A stretch of 64,000 nt of DNA from Galerina marginata (Eukaryota; Basidiomycota; Agaricomycetes; Agaricales; Galerinaceae): positions 930,001 to 994,000 of the forward strand of contig JAECYW010000019.1 in the NCBI GenBank assembly GCA_023014335.1. The letters run 5' to 3'. Below, one piece after another: positions 31,232 to 47,600 of this stretch. Both the position numbers and the translations under genes were made by a program. The first letter of the stretch is position 1, and every line of letters begins with the position of its first letter. The notes under the pieces were generated by a model. The model saw only the letters and a list, made by a program, of their open reading frames with translations, made no database searches and was not told the origin of the DNA.

Positions 31232-34200
31232 TTTGAGGTGTAACCCAATTTCAAAGTAATAAAAAGTTGAATGATCTCAATATCTGGATGTCGTTTGGTG
31301 GAATGACAGTGTCGAATCAAGAAGAGCACAAGGTAGTCCCGACGTGTCTGGTTCTGAACAACTGTTATTTTAAAAAAACACCTTGTGACTGGTTTAAATT
31401 GGACGTCATGTGACCGTCATGTTTCGCGTCTCGCGCCGCCGCGACCTTGGTTACGTAAGTCGGCGAGAGCTTTCACAAGGCAATAAATGCACCTCCTTGC
31501 ACAGAAGGGTTGTATTTTTATTTCAAGCTTAAATGATTGCGGAGGCCCATTACAGCGTTCTGATATTGTGCTATAAGTATTATACACTAAGTATCGACGA
31601 TCCAAACTTTCGTTGACACATACGGTCGATTGACTTCTGGCAATCAACTTCTGAAAAGTTCTTGACTGGAAATTTTGGTGTCAAGGCCATTCAATGTGGA
31701 AACAGAAGTCGACATAGACCGATGGCAGTAAATGATTTGTTTAGCTTGGTGCTAAGCATTGATAGGTAACAAGTATTTAAATAAAATCATCAGTATGCCT
31801 CACACCCACTGGCGTCCAATGCTAAGTGTTGATTAACGTTGATTATTCATCTACGCTTTGGAGAAAAATACAAAAAAACCGCCGTCCCATTTGTGCATGC
31901 GGGTCCCACTACTTTGCACCACCGTGACAGTACTTCTTTAACTTGCCCACGAACATCTGACCGTAAACTTCAACTTCAACATTCAAGTACATTGGGATAT
32001 TTATTCCCCTATTATCATGCCAAGTTATATCCTTTATCTGCAGGCTATATTGCTAGACCTTTGACTTGATCCAAGAAGATCGCTCTCTCTATGACATGTT
32101 ATCTGAAATTGGTCATAATGTCCGCCGTCAAGTTCAAGTTTGATTCGGTTTGACACTGGGAAAATGACAAATCCTCCGTGGGCTGCTGTTTGCAATACCT
32201 TTTAGCCTGAGATTGCCACCAGAGCCTGAGGTCGGTCTTTAAAATGTTCAATGGCTAACTCGCGGTGTAGAGACGGCCAAGCAAAAATCTCTGAGCTTGG
32301 CATTGGAACCCATTCGAGCGTGGATATCTGTAGTTACTTACTCGAAAGCGCGACAAGGGTCAGAAGATCACGAGTGACTCGGATTTCTTGCTGTTTACAA
32401 GCTGTTTAATTCATTTATTGCGATACTTATTGTCCGTAACAAAGGACGGACGTTGGGCGCCTAGTTTTTGGGTCTCCGCCCTCAAAGCAGGGGCCACCAC
32501 CTCACCATCTAACACTGGCATGTATAGCTATTTTATCGCCAATCGAAAAGTCAGTATACTAATTCAAGTTGGATAACAGCTGTTTCACTGTGTGAAGTCT
32601 CCGGAAACTTATTGACTTTAGTGTACCGAAACCCTGTCAGTATATGGCCGTCAACGAATACGAGAGAGGGAATTACAGTAGAGTGTGCACTTTTCTCAGC
32701 GGAAATGACACGGACTGTTTGATCAAGACCGAGTTACAATCGACATGCTGACAAGAAGGAAATTGCCTAGAAAGCTGACGGAAATGGAGTTATTTTGACT
32801 TATGTCAACTATTCTGATACTTTGTTCCTCATTGTATTTCCGTCAAATTCAAGTGCCCGATTTCCTGTGGCAAAGTGTCCGGAAGAAATATTTGAAGTGG
32901 CCCGCAACGGTCCGAGACCCCTGCCGTAAGCAGTCAACGGATGCATTGGACGAATCGAGGTGGAATTACCATTCCTGGTCAAAAGTTCAGGGCCCGGGCG
33001 TAAATTACTATTAGTCCCCGGTTATCTCGAATCATTCACCGAGGATTAACCGCCACCATCCACGTCATTACTTGTTTGCTTTTGAACGGCTCGACCAGAA
33101 GTGAAATGCTGATGTGTGATAATCGAGTATTTGCTCTGGGGAAGCTCAGTAAGCTGGGGGACAATTGACAGGACGTGGCTTCTCTGCCGGCAATGAAAGA
33201 TGTCATACAAGGCTTCGCGGAGCACTGATAAACTATAAATGAGCTCCACGAGGGCGTTTTATTCTTTCGCTTACTCATTCGACTACTTCCATGATAATGT
33301 TAAGCTTCTCATTCTGAGTCCAGGCTTCGAAAGTGTTTGCTTGAAGTTGGGTGACATGCCAGCATGTCACTGTTTGTCCATTTACTGTGTGCCAACTTAT
33401 TTAAGTTGGTGGCATTGCCATCGGCGCCCCCAAGCAAGAAGGTCTGCCCAAATTTCCTGACATTGCCTGCAAGGTATTATGGCAGATGAAACTACCATGT
33501 ACTTCTCAATTTTCGATTGCTCCCGAAATTGGTAGAAGGGCATACAATTGTATCCTGGTGGTTTTGGGGTTTTCCAGACCCCTGAGATCATTCTGCGGTG
33601 CTTGGGTATTTGTTACATGAGGTTTTCTAGAAAGAACAACCTTTAAGATAGTACCCCACAATTCTACACCTAGCTTTCTCGGGTTCCTTTCCTTTCTGTT
33701 CTTTTCCTGTCAATTGAGTAGACACGGATCGTCGAGGCCCTAACCAATCTTCGCCGTCGAATTATGGTCTTATTTTTCTCATGGCCTGCAGCCTCGATAT
33801 AAATATCCTAGAGGGAGTGCTTACAATCCCCGGATAATCTGCTAACCGATAAGTTTCCCAAGGCACACCCAATTAAGTGTATCTGATACCCACAACTGGG
33901 ATACATGCCTGCCAGAAGAACGGAATGTGTCGTCCTTTGGATCTCCTGGTCCCCGTACCTCTGGTCATTTTGTGCGATCGGTGGGGCATTTAGACCTCGT
34001 AATGCACCCATTCGGCTTGATCACAGTTAGATAGATAGATGGGAATTACACTAGTGCTGCCTGTGCCCGTGTTGGACTCAGGGTTAATGTTTGTCCATTT
34101 GCGTTACAAAGATTAAGCGTGGATTCATCCTCGCTGAGCTACGACGTATACATAATGGGCGCTGAAGTTTTTCTTCTTCTTGTCTTGACTTGCGCGTGGC

Positions 34201-35299
34201 CTTGCTTAGAAATTCGCGGAAAGTTAGTGTAGCCGGATTGACCTATCTTATTTACTCTCAAGGTAAGCTCCATTCAACGCGGTTGTTATTTAGACAAACG
34301 ATTAAAGGCCGATACTGCGACCATCTTGTGTACACCTTACCTAGTGGCGTGCATTATGTCTATCCGGGTTTTTCGATTTACCATAGTGTATGTGCGACTT
34401 TTCCGAGCTCGAGCTTGCTTTCGCCGTAGGTGCTATTTCTGGCTCAGTTGGCACTGTGAATTCTTATGCTTGAAAATGCGTCATGCCGTCCCAGAGTCCC
34501 ATCGGAGCCTAAGGAAAATATTTTGGCGATGAGAGCCTGGTTTCTATTCATAATTTTTCGTGAGCCAACTGCGAATTTACCGAATGCAGTTCGAACGCTT
34601 TGCCCGACCCTTTCAGTGTTCACTCATATGGTTCTTCGGAGGACTGTCACAGAATAAAAATAGCGGGAATACATTTTACAGGCGTTTCGCAACTTTGATC
34701 GACACGATATACAGCACATGGACGAAGCTTTGATACTTCCAGGTCTTACTTGCCACTGATCCTCTTCGAGTCGCGACCGTCTTACCAAGCCGTCATAACC
34801 GTACTTATTCTCATCGATGCCAGTGGCTGCGGATTCTATTATTTGGCTGCGTGCGATGAGTTCCCTCGGAAGTCAGTTCTTTTCTTATCAATTTCGTCCG
34901 TTGTGGAGAGGTGTAACTGCAAAGAGGAAGGTTGTACAAAGGATTTCAGGCCAGATTGAGATATGACTGATTGTTGAGAATGAGCATCTGTACCATCAAA
35001 TACATTGCTATCCTCTCACAGTATGATACCTCGTGTCCCGACGTCCATGAATGGAGTCGAATGTTCAAGCAATATATCCCATTTTTGGGATTGAAAATGG
35101 TAGAGTATAAGATCGGATCCTACAAAGCAAGTACACTAGCGACTTAAGATAACAGGGGACAAGGCTAAATACACTAGGATGACAATAGGCATGGCATACA
35201 TGTAGAAGGGTCGATTAGGATATATCGTCTGAAAACACGACCAGCAGCGTACCGGACCAATTCTGAAAAGGGTGGAGCTGCTATCTGCTATCTCTTCTT
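31232..35299. other. Gene-poor 4 kb
   Basis: Many stops in all frames and only short open frames without family features. Base composition is more AT-rich than in neighbouring genes. May hold old repeats; none identified. Confidence 0.45.
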
Positions 35300-36189
35300 T
35301 CAGTTGGTCGCGTTCGTATTGGTCGGTGGGTATCTTGGATCAACGCTTTGGGACCCTGGCTGTACTTGTGCATTTTCGTCTTCGCGACCTCGTAATCTTG
35401 TCGCATTTGTTAGGCCTGACGACATGTCGAAATTGTCAGATACCCGGTTCATAGGCTCTCCAGCAGGCGGTTGCCTTCCAGTTTCCATCTCCGAATAACC
35501 GTGCTTGCATCTCGACCTCAGCGTATTTCGGAGGCCCGCCATAATGATCATACGCAGGAAGGGTATCCTTATCACCCAGCTCTCCGTCATGATCCAGATC
35601 CGTTGTCCTTTCAGCAAGTCTGCGCCCACTAGCGTCAACATATTGGCCGGTTACATTCCTGGTGGTACGTCCAAGATACACAGCCGGAAATCCAGTTAGA
35701 TGAGGATCAGGATACGGTGGATATGGCAGTCCATTGTGCCCCATAGGCGGTAAACCCGTCGTTCGTGGAAAATTACGGGGGACCCGGACTTGTGACGTAA
35801 TCCGGTAGTCACTATCGGAGCGGAAGAAAGCGCTGAGTGGTTGATTCGTTCGTTTCAGCCTGGTGAATCTAAAGAAAGGCGGAAATGAGTAGAAAATCAG
35901 TCACTACAACACAACCAATCACCTTCGGAAAATGATGCTTGACACAATGATGAGAGCGACAGCTAGAAATAGATACTCCAGAACCGACTGTTTCACCGGA
36001 AACCACATTAATCAATAACTATTCCTCCAACACTTCAGGGATATATCGTGGTCGCACCTTTGCCAATCCGCCATTGTTATTCGGACTTCCGACTGGTTGG
36101 CGCGTGCTCGGGTCAGGGAAGAACGGGCTGGTATTCGTGCCCGTTGTAGCTTGGGGTGCTCGAATCGTGAGCTCACCAGTTGTCTCCAT
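35300..36189 (-). CDS. Single-pass membrane protein, basidiomycete family
   Basis: 220 residues in four in-phase exons (36189-36058, 35987-35923, 35868-35500, 35396-35300). Seen: Thr/Pro/Asn-rich N-terminal part, probably extracellular (SPNNNGGLAK), one transmembrane segment YLFLAVALIIVSSIIF (about 48-63), a basic stop-transfer RRFTRLKR, and a cytoplasmic tail with LGDKDTLPAYDHYGGPPKY. The KD.LPAYD..GGPPKY motif behind one TM helix is a layout I know from unnamed basidiomycete proteins; PPxY-like ends can bind WW domains of Rsp5-type ligases, which is inference. The last intron (GTTATT donor) is the weakest; reading through gives a slightly different C-terminus. No cleavable signal peptide seen. 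Confidence 0.65.
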
Positions 36190-39179
36190 ACCTCGGGGAG
36201 ATTCTCAAGGCTCCAAAATCGTTCCTTCTCGCTGTGCGAGAAATCACTTTGGCATGAGCTGAAGCTCAGTTCCTTTTCTCGGAAAGATTGAGGTGCTAAA
36301 GACCGTCCTCCCAATTCTCAAGAACGTTCAACGTTGGAGATGGTGGTCCCAGGTGGAACGTTCATGCCAATGCCGCAGTGTACAGAATCAGATGAGGTAC
36401 TGAGTTTGGACCTGTTTGGATGCTTGCTCGGGGAAGCACGTGATATTCTAGGAGACGAAAGTTCTTTCGTCGTCGTCCAGCATAGAATAGTCACATTTGG
36501 GATGCGCCCAACCCAAATCCTCCTGAAGTCGGGACGGTCAGCTTGGAAAGGTCATTATCGTTGGTTTATCCGGAATCTGCGGACTTATTTTGTCAATCAC
36601 AGGCCCATATTTCGTTCCTTTCCCCAACCTGCGGGACGCGCTGACGAACCATGTTCCAATAAAGACCCAAGCGCGTTCCTGTACAATTCTTCCTAATTTT
36701 GTTGGGCGAGTGCATTCAAATCATCCTGACCTTCGTTGACATCTAACTTTCGTACGCCAGTGTTCGATTCATGGTACACAATGGCAGGGATTACCTTCCT
36801 GTCCTCGTTACTCAGGACATGGTTGGACATAAACTAGGCGAGTTTTCTTTCACGAAGAAAAGATTTACGTTTAGGTGCGTTATCCTGCCATTAACATGCT
36901 CACTACTTTGCTAAAATAAAACTCCCTTCCAGAGCAACCTAAAAAGTAGTTCGAATTCAAGTATCTTATATATCTATAATCTCCAACCAATCTTCTGTCG
37001 GCATCAAGCTTGTTTGATTCTCGGTAGCTTTGATACGCGTACGGGCTTCAATTACTCTTTATGACACTTCGGAGCCCTGGCTGCAGGTCGAGTTTTAAAG
37101 CGACGGGCAAAACTTCGGATATGTTGACGTTGATGTACAGGAAGAGAATCAGGTCGCATCTCAACCCAACGATATACAACTCCAAGATGACCCCGAAGAA
37201 CTTGCGCTGGGACAAGCGGGACCGTTGAGTCTATCCATGGAGAACATCGAGGAAGTCTTCTTTGGACCTTGATGGCTGAGCCATTCCTGTTATATTCGAA
37301 GATTCCACCTTCTGAGCAGTTCCCTTTCGCTGCCAACCCTCGACAAATCTTCCTGCTTTCCCCTTCTACGCAGTCAACCCTCAGATATCGCGTATTGGCC
37401 ACGAATGTTCTTTGGAAAGATACAGAGCTGCGGAATCGCGAATTCTTCTCACATTTCATCTTTTATCTGCGGAGATTTCTGCTATTAATCCAATGTTGCG
37501 ATCACGACTACGAACCCGCAGCAGAATTGTGTGAGAGTAGAGCGTTGGCCCTAGAGCTTTAAACTCTGTTTTTTGACAGTCGGCTCCCCTCGATTCCCCT
37601 GGCGCAGTCAGTGAGTCTTTTAATTTCCTGCCAACTACGCCTGGTTCATCAAACTTACTGCGCCAGATGATTGCCCTGTCTTTCTTGCTCCATCGGCCCT
37701 ATCGACATCCAACTTTCGTCGTCAGCCCGAGCTCGAGCCTCTCAGTCAAGATCGCGACATCACTGTATCGAGTCACTTTATGCCGTGCCGATACGTAACG
37801 AGTACTGTGGTCGTGATTTGTGGGTACAACGACGAATTATGAAGAAGGAGAGACAATTACTAGTGGGGTCGAATGAGTGAGAAAGGCAACAAGTAAGCCT
37901 TGAGTGTCTCTTCTCAATTTTTTTTGTCTCGCTCTTGTGACAGGCACTTGAGTTGTAGGAACAAGATGCCCCAGCTTTCCTCATACCCTTTAGCTCCGGT
38001 ACTCTCGCCACTGTCATTGAACATCATGCCGAATTCGTCTACTACGACATCTTCACCTGGCGACTAACACTTGTTGACCTGGGGCTGCCTCATCGAAACT
38101 GCTTGTACGATGGACTAACGACTCTGTTTCCCGGACATCGGGGATTGTTTCGACCTTCTCGTATTCGCTTCATTTTCTCTTGTCGATGGTATCCGGCATC
38201 CCACGCTCCCCAAGGAGTAATGATGGGTGTATCAACGATGAGCCTATCCATCATTTACTGACACTGGGCGAGGGCGGAATTTTATTTGAAAGCTCAGCCT
38301 TCCAACTGGCCTAACAATCTATGTCCAATCAAAACCTGTGCATATTTGGATACCATGGGCTTGAGAAAATCTCAGTGATCTCACAATTGATGTGAATGAA
38401 GGTCAAAATAGTAAGTTCGAATGCTTGTCTAGATAATCTTTGACATTCCACCATTTATTTATAATTCCAGTTTTTTTCGCCCGGCTTTATTGCTACCATG
38501 CGAACCCGCGACGGCCCTCATCAAAACCGAAGTCCGGAATCAAGACGTGGAAGCCGTCATCGACATCTCAGTTAAAGGTGTGGCTGTACCTGGCTATACT
38601 GTAATGTCCTGTGTAAGGTTTAATTCCTCTCTTTGGGACCATCGACTGGGATCTGCTCCCACCCTCATAACTTGGAAAATAGTGATTCTTTCTTGCAATC
38701 CACGCGATTTCTCCTCGGAAAAACCCATGACTCGGTGGAAAGGTCGAGTTTCGTGCATGCCGGTACCTCGATAATTGTTCGGGCCTGATGCGTATCTGAC
38801 CAGGATGACGCGTTTCGGCGGATCGCCCACCACCAGACAGTCGTGCTATTACAGCGAGAGCAACGGATTTACGCGTCAGACTCGGCATCGACGGGTACCC
38901 CATCACCTTCTCTCTGTACCTCACGCTTGCGTGGTAAAGCATCCAAAATGCAGATCTGGTGTCTCGTTCCAGCATCTCACACAGGATTTTTATGGGTTTC
39001 GACGTCCATTTGCCAACTTCACGGTTTGTCCCCTAGCGTCGCACGCTCGCGACGTGCCATTATCCTGGATCATGGCTCTTGGATCGATGATATTTTTGTT
39101 ACACTATGCGATCATGACTCATCGTTTCGAGATTGAGTGCCTTCAGAAAGAACCTTTAATTGGGTGTCAAAAAAATCAA
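36190..39179. other. Gene-poor 3 kb upstream of the peroxidase
   Basis: No gene supported. A 120-residue open frame at 36334-36696 and another at 37269-37562 have no recognisable motif and no coherent exon partners. The last few hundred bases are the peroxidase promoter. Confidence 0.45.
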
Positions 39180-39187
39180 TATAAAAA
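39180..39187 (+). promoter_or_regulatory. TATA box of the peroxidase gene
   Basis: TATAAAAA 94 bp before the peroxidase ATG, the usual spacing for inducible fungal peroxidase genes. Confidence 0.6.
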
Positions 39188-39201
39188 GGCGCCTGCTTTG
39201 A

Positions 39202-41073
<1,872 letters not shown>

Positions 41074-42881
41074 AATGGGGTGACGAGTGATATTTATTAC
41101 ACCTTTATTATAGACCGTTCTTCAACCGCCCTATGTATCAAATTCAATGTCTTTGCTGTATCTCTTCCAATCATAGCTGTGTCGTTATATTTCTCTATAG
41201 CAACTTGAGTGAGAACGCGCACATGTACGCGGGTCTGCAAAGCTGTTTTCCTAACAAGCCATTTGAGATTGGCTGATGAGATTAGACTCTTGCTAGTACC
41301 ATAATTTCCTTGACGATTTACAACTCGAAGGTCAATGTCAAGGTCTACTGTCAATCATTTCGAGTCGAATGCACATGTCTGAGGAAGAAACTTTCCTCCT
41401 TCATCAATATTCAATTCAATCATATAAAACCTAGATAAGGCCGACTTCTTTCGTGACCATCTACATTCCTTACTACCAGAACCCGAGCGCCCATCTTTGC
41501 TATTCCTGGAATTCGCCGTCCACAAGCCATGACCAAGCTGGACATGTGTCCTTGATCGCGTTCACTTGATCGTCGATGTCACTGATCCCCAACTTGGATC
41601 ATCTTCAATCTTCAAGCTTCACGATCGATCTCGCTCAGTCATCCTTCCAGTCACTTTCTTGCATCAAGCGGCAAGTCCTACTTTTAAACACACATCGCCG
41701 TCCCGGTTTTCACTGACACTGCGGTCCTGGGAGTTTCTATGCGATAACTCTCAGTTCAGGCCGGCACTCTGCCTCGCACTTGCCTCAGTCCGCCTCATCA
41801 TGATGGTGTGCTTATTAAACCTGCTGTAAATAATCGACCATAGCAGGTACTATGTTCTAGGACGAAGTAAGCCATGGTCGTCCTGGATACCCCCCAAGAT
41901 TAGCCACTCGCCAGGACAGCTGACGACTCTAAATTCGGGTTTTAAGTCTTCTGGTCTTCTATCTTGCCACTATCTCGCGACTATCATTGCCTCGAGGCCT
42001 TTGGTCCCATGGAACTGGTTCTGCAAGTACGTGGAACCCTGACATTATGGGCTAAAGCTGGGCTTATTTTCTTCGGATGACACCTTTTCATTGACCTCTG
42101 TTCAACCTCTGTTTGCCCCTCCTGATCACAAATTCGGCCTAAAGGCCTGGCTTGGGTCTCTGATAATCAAGATGCCGCCAGTGTCTGACAGTTCGCAAGA
42201 ACCCAATGCATTGGCTCCTTTTTGTTGAAACTCAATTGTAGAGCTGGCGACTTTTTGTTCCCTCTACCCAATTACAGAGCACATGCCCCGGATGGGCCTG
42301 TCTAGCATAACACACTGCTTCTCTAGGATTACCTACCCCATCCGGTATCCAATTGCGAATAACGCGCTGGTAAGTCAGTACATTAACCCTTACCTCATCG
42401 GACAGCTACTGTCGTCAGTGTTTTATAAATAACACGCTTGGGACATTTGATCTGCTCTTTCCGACAGTCCCACTTGGCGAGGTGCTTACGACATAGAGTG
42501 ATTTATTTTGTCCAAGACGAACTTCCGACTCCTTATTTCACTACCATCGGCTTTGATCGAGCACCGAGTTCTTGACACGTCGTGATTCAGACTTTCAAGC
42601 TTTGAACACCTTGTCTTTTCTTCAACTCTCATTATCACAGGGCCGGTCACACCCAAACTTCCTTTCACCTTAGCTTCGAGCCTTCGACTTGATTTGGTTG
42701 TTTGATTGGTTAATTACGACCCCACGCGCACGGTCATGCAAGGCCTTGGAGGGAGGATGAAACATAGATTAGCAGGAATTAAACGACATTCTTTGCTCAG
42801 TCATTGACCATCTATGGATCTCCAACCGACGACATTCACGGGGCGGAGAACCTGCGCAGCTTGACGGCGCGGATCCACCGC
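41074..42881. other. Intergenic
   Basis: No gene recognised in 1.8 kb. In-frame coding potential of the next gene extends upstream to about 42804 but without an ATG. Confidence 0.45.
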
Positions 42882-43990
42882 ATGGAGGCGAAGATCGAGG
42901 TTGAACAGGATACAGTCTATGAAGCGGAGGAAGAGGAAGACATGTCCCTGGTAGCGAGCATAGGTCAAACCCAATTTCCTGAGTCACAGGAAGACGAATC
43001 CGAGCCTGTGCCGCAAAGAGAACTGCCTGAGGGGGATGATTGCTCGCTGTCCGAAGTTCCATTCTCGGTTATCTTTCAACGAACGGGGTCTGAGTTGCCA
43101 GAGGATATCGAACATCTGATATTCGAGATGGCGGCTCGCGAGGATCCGACAGAGGCCTTAACTACGCTAGTGTTTGTGAACCATCGGACGAGGAAGTGGT
43201 AAGTTTTGGTCTTTCGATGCTTGTAGGCTTTACTGCACTGAAATTGGGCATTCTAGGGTGGAATACGTGATTTACGAATCAGTAATCCTGCGAGACGCTA
43301 AGCATGCTCGCCTATTCCTTGATGGGTTAGAGCGAAAACATCCAGACTTCGCAGCTGGCGCTGTGAAAACTCTTGCCCTTGCCCACGCGAGTATCCTTCG
43401 ACACTTCATGGAAGATCCTCAAAGCTTGTCGAGATATTCGCCATCTCTCCTGGCTGCCGACCAACCCATTACCAGTGGAGGTTATAAACCTCATTGCTGA
43501 CCTCCCACTGACCTCTCTGAGAGTGCGGCTGGCTTCGGTCTTGGGGAGTAACCCTGACTTTTCATCGTCAATATTTCAGCGTCTGACGACACTCTTCCTC
43601 GCCGACTACCAGGACGTCTGGAAGAAGTGGAACTGGAATGGCTTGAAGCTGCGGCCGAACTTGAAGTGGATCGCGGTGAATTTGGATGGTAGGCTGGACA
43701 CTTTTGCAGGGTGGGAGCCGGTGCGGGTGATAGAGAAGTCGCTCCTCAGGCGGTATGGAGGCCCTTCAGGCGTGCAATTGTGTGTGTGCTACCACTACAA
43801 TCCGCGGGTAATGGGAGGTAGATGGATCCACCGAAGCGAAGAGACGTTCTCGGAGGAGAGAATAGCGGTATTGAGCTTGGATCATCGGATCGACGAAAAG
43901 CAGTGGGTGAAGAGGATCAACGGAGAAAGTCCCGACTTCGAAATTTCGGAGGGTTTGGTAAGGGAAGACAAGAAGAAGAACGAAGGCTAA
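42882..43990 (+). CDS. F-box-like basidiomycete protein
   Basis: About 349 residues in two exons (42882-43198, 43257-43990), with one extra base near 43396 skipped. Seen: acidic N-terminus with Glu runs, then LPEDIEHLIFEMAAREDP and VFVNHRTRKWVEYVIYESV, DAKHARLFLDGLERKHPDF, KILKACRDIRHLSWLP, and leucine-rich-like segments to the end. Known: the LP..E..IFE.AA..DP...L..V.. pattern followed by cysteine-containing LKACR repeats is the common agaricomycete F-box-like layout; F-box proteins present substrates to SCF ubiquitin ligases. I see no recognisable substrate domain. The start is the first ATG in frame; family members often start close to the LPE motif, so the acidic leader may be lineage-specific. 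Lies 612 bp upstream of CLA4 on the same strand. Confidence 0.65.
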
Positions 43991-44602
43991 GGTTCGCACG
44001 TAAGTGTTTCAATTTATTTTTAATCATACGACGGAGAATGTTAAGCGCCCCGTCTTGGCTGCCGCTCATGTCCGCTAATTATTATTTGATTCCGTGCATT
44101 CTTAATAGTGTATCGGACATCGCTATTATTTTAATGATTCTCGTTGGTTATGGGCAGGGGGATTCGCAGAGGATTAGTGTACTACTTTCTAATTTATTCA
44201 TAGCCCAGATGCTGACATACTTTGTGTTGTAACTTTTCTCCGACAATTGGACGAATTGACGGAGGAGGGAGGAGTGCCTGAGGGTCGGTTACCTTAGAGA
44301 CGGCGAGGCCCGGATAGATCCGGGCAGTGGCAATGCTGTTTGCAAACAAGGACCATCCTCAGTCTGTTCGTCTCAGACACCAGGGAGCTTGTACACTCTC
44401 GTCGCCATCGTTCACAGCGACGACGAAAGGCCAACGTCGTCCAGGATAACCACAGCTGGCTTATAGGCACTTATACCCCTCGAAACGACCGCTTATCACG
44501 ACTAACGATCGGTCGGTGTTGTCTCCGATACCGGGCTTGCGTTGATCAGCGTCGCTCAATCCCCATACTTCAAGAACAGACCCTCTCGACTCGTGTTAGG
44601 CC
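43991..44602. promoter_or_regulatory. CLA4 upstream region
   Basis: 612 bp between the F-box-like stop and the CLA4 ATG. No specific element identified. Confidence 0.35.
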
Positions 44603-47600
44603 ATGGCTTACCACCAGGTTTCTGCAGCCTCTTTGACGCCATCGCGTCCAGCGCCAGCAGGCCCCTCAGAGACGCGGCACGGACAACGGGACGGGCTACA
44701 CGACAAACGCCTCTCTCGCTAGTTCGGGTTACAATTCGTCGTTCACATTTACGCCTGCGTCGCCCTCAGGTTCATCTTATGCCTTTCCATACTCAGGCAT
44801 CGGTGGTTCTCCAAATCGCGGGCCAGACGATGCCATCAACTCTCAGATCATTCGACATGGCGCCGTCAGCATGAAAGAAGACGGCTTTGGGAATTGGTTG
44901 TTCACGAGAAAGTGGCTCGTCCTCAAGGAGCAGATTTTGTCTATACACAAGAGCGAGGTGGGATTCTCATCCATGACATCCAGCAACTGTTTTTCATTGT
45001 CCTGATGGTTCTGCCAATCTATAGTCAGCACCACAACAAAGTGTCATTTGGCTTCGCGACATTTCCAACATCGAGCGGATAGACATGAAGCCCTACTGTC
45101 TGCTGCTAGAGGCTAAAGATCGAAAATATTTCTTGTCTTTGAAGAATGACGAAGAACTCTACGGATGGCTTGATGATGTGTACTCGCGGAGTCCGCTCAT
45201 GGGTGTTAGTAACCCGACCAACTTCGTGCACAAGGTGCATGTTGGTTTTGACCCTGTATCTGGCGCCTTCACCGTACGTTTCTATCTATCTCTATCTGTA
45301 ACGGTTACCGACCTTTTTATAGGGCATGCCCGAACAATGGAGCAAATTGTTGACAAAATCAGCCATCACAAGGGAAGATTACGCCAAAGATCCACAAGCA
45401 GTCCTGGACGTTCTGGAAGTTTTATACAGATCATCAAAAGCGAGAGTTGGAAGATATGTCTCTGGGTGGGCTTGATCTTGTTTCTCGACCAACTCCTTCC
45501 TTAATATCGTCTTTTAGGTGCTCCTGCCCGTTTCGGCGCAGGAACAGGATTCGGCGGTTCATCCAAATTAAGCGATAACGGGAGGCCAGTCATCAAGCGA
45601 CAGGATTCCTCACCACCCGGTCTCGGAGGCGATAGTGACAACCTCCCTAGTGCCGCCGCCCGAGCGGCGGAACTTGTAAACGGATCGCATGTTGCAAGCG
45701 CGATTTCGACAGTACAAGGACCTCGACCGCCTCTTCCTGTCCTTCCACAAGCCTCCCGTGCAGCCCCTCCACGGCCCCTAATTTCTGCTACCCGACCAGC
45801 TCCTCCCACACCCATCGGCGCTTCGTCTAGCTTACCGGGTGGCAAAACAGATTTGACTCCACTAGCTGCCGACCTACGTGCACGCCAGAAAGCCCAAGGC
45901 CCCCCAGCAACTTCCATTCCATCGAGGAACGAGTCGCTACCCCAAACAGACCAACAGGCGAAATTGGCTCAAGAACGTCAAGACCAACTATGGGAGCAGG
46001 AGCAAATCCAGCGGCAGCAAGAACAGAGGACAGAACAATGGCAACTGCAGCTACAACAAACGCAGCCTCAAGCTCAGGCGGACAAGTATCAGCAACCGTC
46101 TCAATCATCTCAAGCCCAACTTCAGCAGCCGCAGAAAGTGCAGGAACTATCCCGACCTCAGTTACCTCCGTCAAAGTCTTCTCCGGCGACGAGTACCCCT
46201 GCCTCGCAACCTGCACCTGGCGCAGCTGGTTCCACCACTGGCCCACCGCCCGTTCTGCCTCTCCAGCCGACGAAGAAGGTGCAGATCCAGGCGCAGGATA
46301 AACCTGTGAAAGTCGCTGCGCCGGCGGCTGGTGCTGGCGGTGTAGCCGCTGCCGCTGCCGCCCTGGAAAAACCCAAGGAGAAGGAGAAAGCGCATCAGCA
46401 CGATGACGGAGGTCCAGATCATGGAGAAGCTTAGGCAGGTGGTGTGCGATGATGATCCCAAACTGCTATATAGCAAGATCAAGAAGGTCGGACAAGGGTG
46501 AGTGTTTTCTGTTCAGGGTTTCGTCGCCTCGTCCCTTCGTTTTGGCTTCTTTTCCGTCTTCCTTTCTCTTCCACCTTCGCCCCACTCTCCGAGGACTTCC
46601 TAGATTTCGGCGTCGTATTTCAACGGATGCTGACGTTTCTTTTTGTTCTTGCTTTTGTCTTTTGCCGTTGCGTATTCGGCCAATAGTGCCTCCGGACACG
46701 TGTATGTCGCTAAAACGCTCGCCACTGGCAAGAAAGTTGCTATCAAGGAGATGGATCTATCCCATCAACCACGGAAGGAGCTCATCGTGAATGAGATCCT
46801 GGTCATGAAGGAGTCGCAGCATCCCAATATCGTCAACTTCCTCGAATCCTACCTGGTAAAGAGCAACGAGCTTTGGGTGGTCATGGAGTATATGGAAGGT
46901 GGCGCCCTGACGGACATTATTGAGAATAACCAGTTGGAGGAGGATCAAATCTCGAGTATCAGCTTCGAGGTGAGTTTCTCTTTTGTTCTTCTCCTCGGTT
47001 GATCAGGTACTGATCGAGTTATAGACATGCAAAGGGCTAGGTCATCTGCACAGTCAGAGCATCATCCATCGTGACATCAAGTCCGATAATGTCCTCCTTG
47101 ACGCACAAGGCCGAGTCAAAATCAGTATGTTGCCCATTTGCCCATTTGCCTCGACCCATGACGGTTTTTCAATTAACATTTTGTTTGTGTGTAGCCGATT
47201 TCGGTTTCTGTGCCAAGCTCACTGATCAGAAGTCAAAACGTGCCACTATGGTGGGTACGCCTTACTGGATGGCGCCAGAAGTCGTTAAGCAAAAGGAGTA
47301 TGGTGCAAAAGTGGATATTTGGTCGTTGGGCATCATGGCGATTGAGATGATTGAAAATGAGCCGCCATATCTGGATGAAGAGCCGCTCAAGGCGTTGTAC
47401 CTGATCGCAACGAACGGAACGCCCACTCTCAAAAAGCCAGAGGCGTTGAGCCGTGAGCTGAAGGGGTTCCTGGCCGGTGTGTCTGTGTGTCGACGTCGCC
47501 AGTCGAGCAACAGCAAATGAGTTGCTTGAGGTTTGTCCCTTTTCTTGCGCCTTGCTCTTGTAGACTTACTGACATGGTTTATTTTAGCACGAGTTTTTGA

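Noticed and set aside
31417..31647. 76-residue minus-strand frame
   Set aside because: No ATG-context support, no neighbours in phase, no recognisable sequence.
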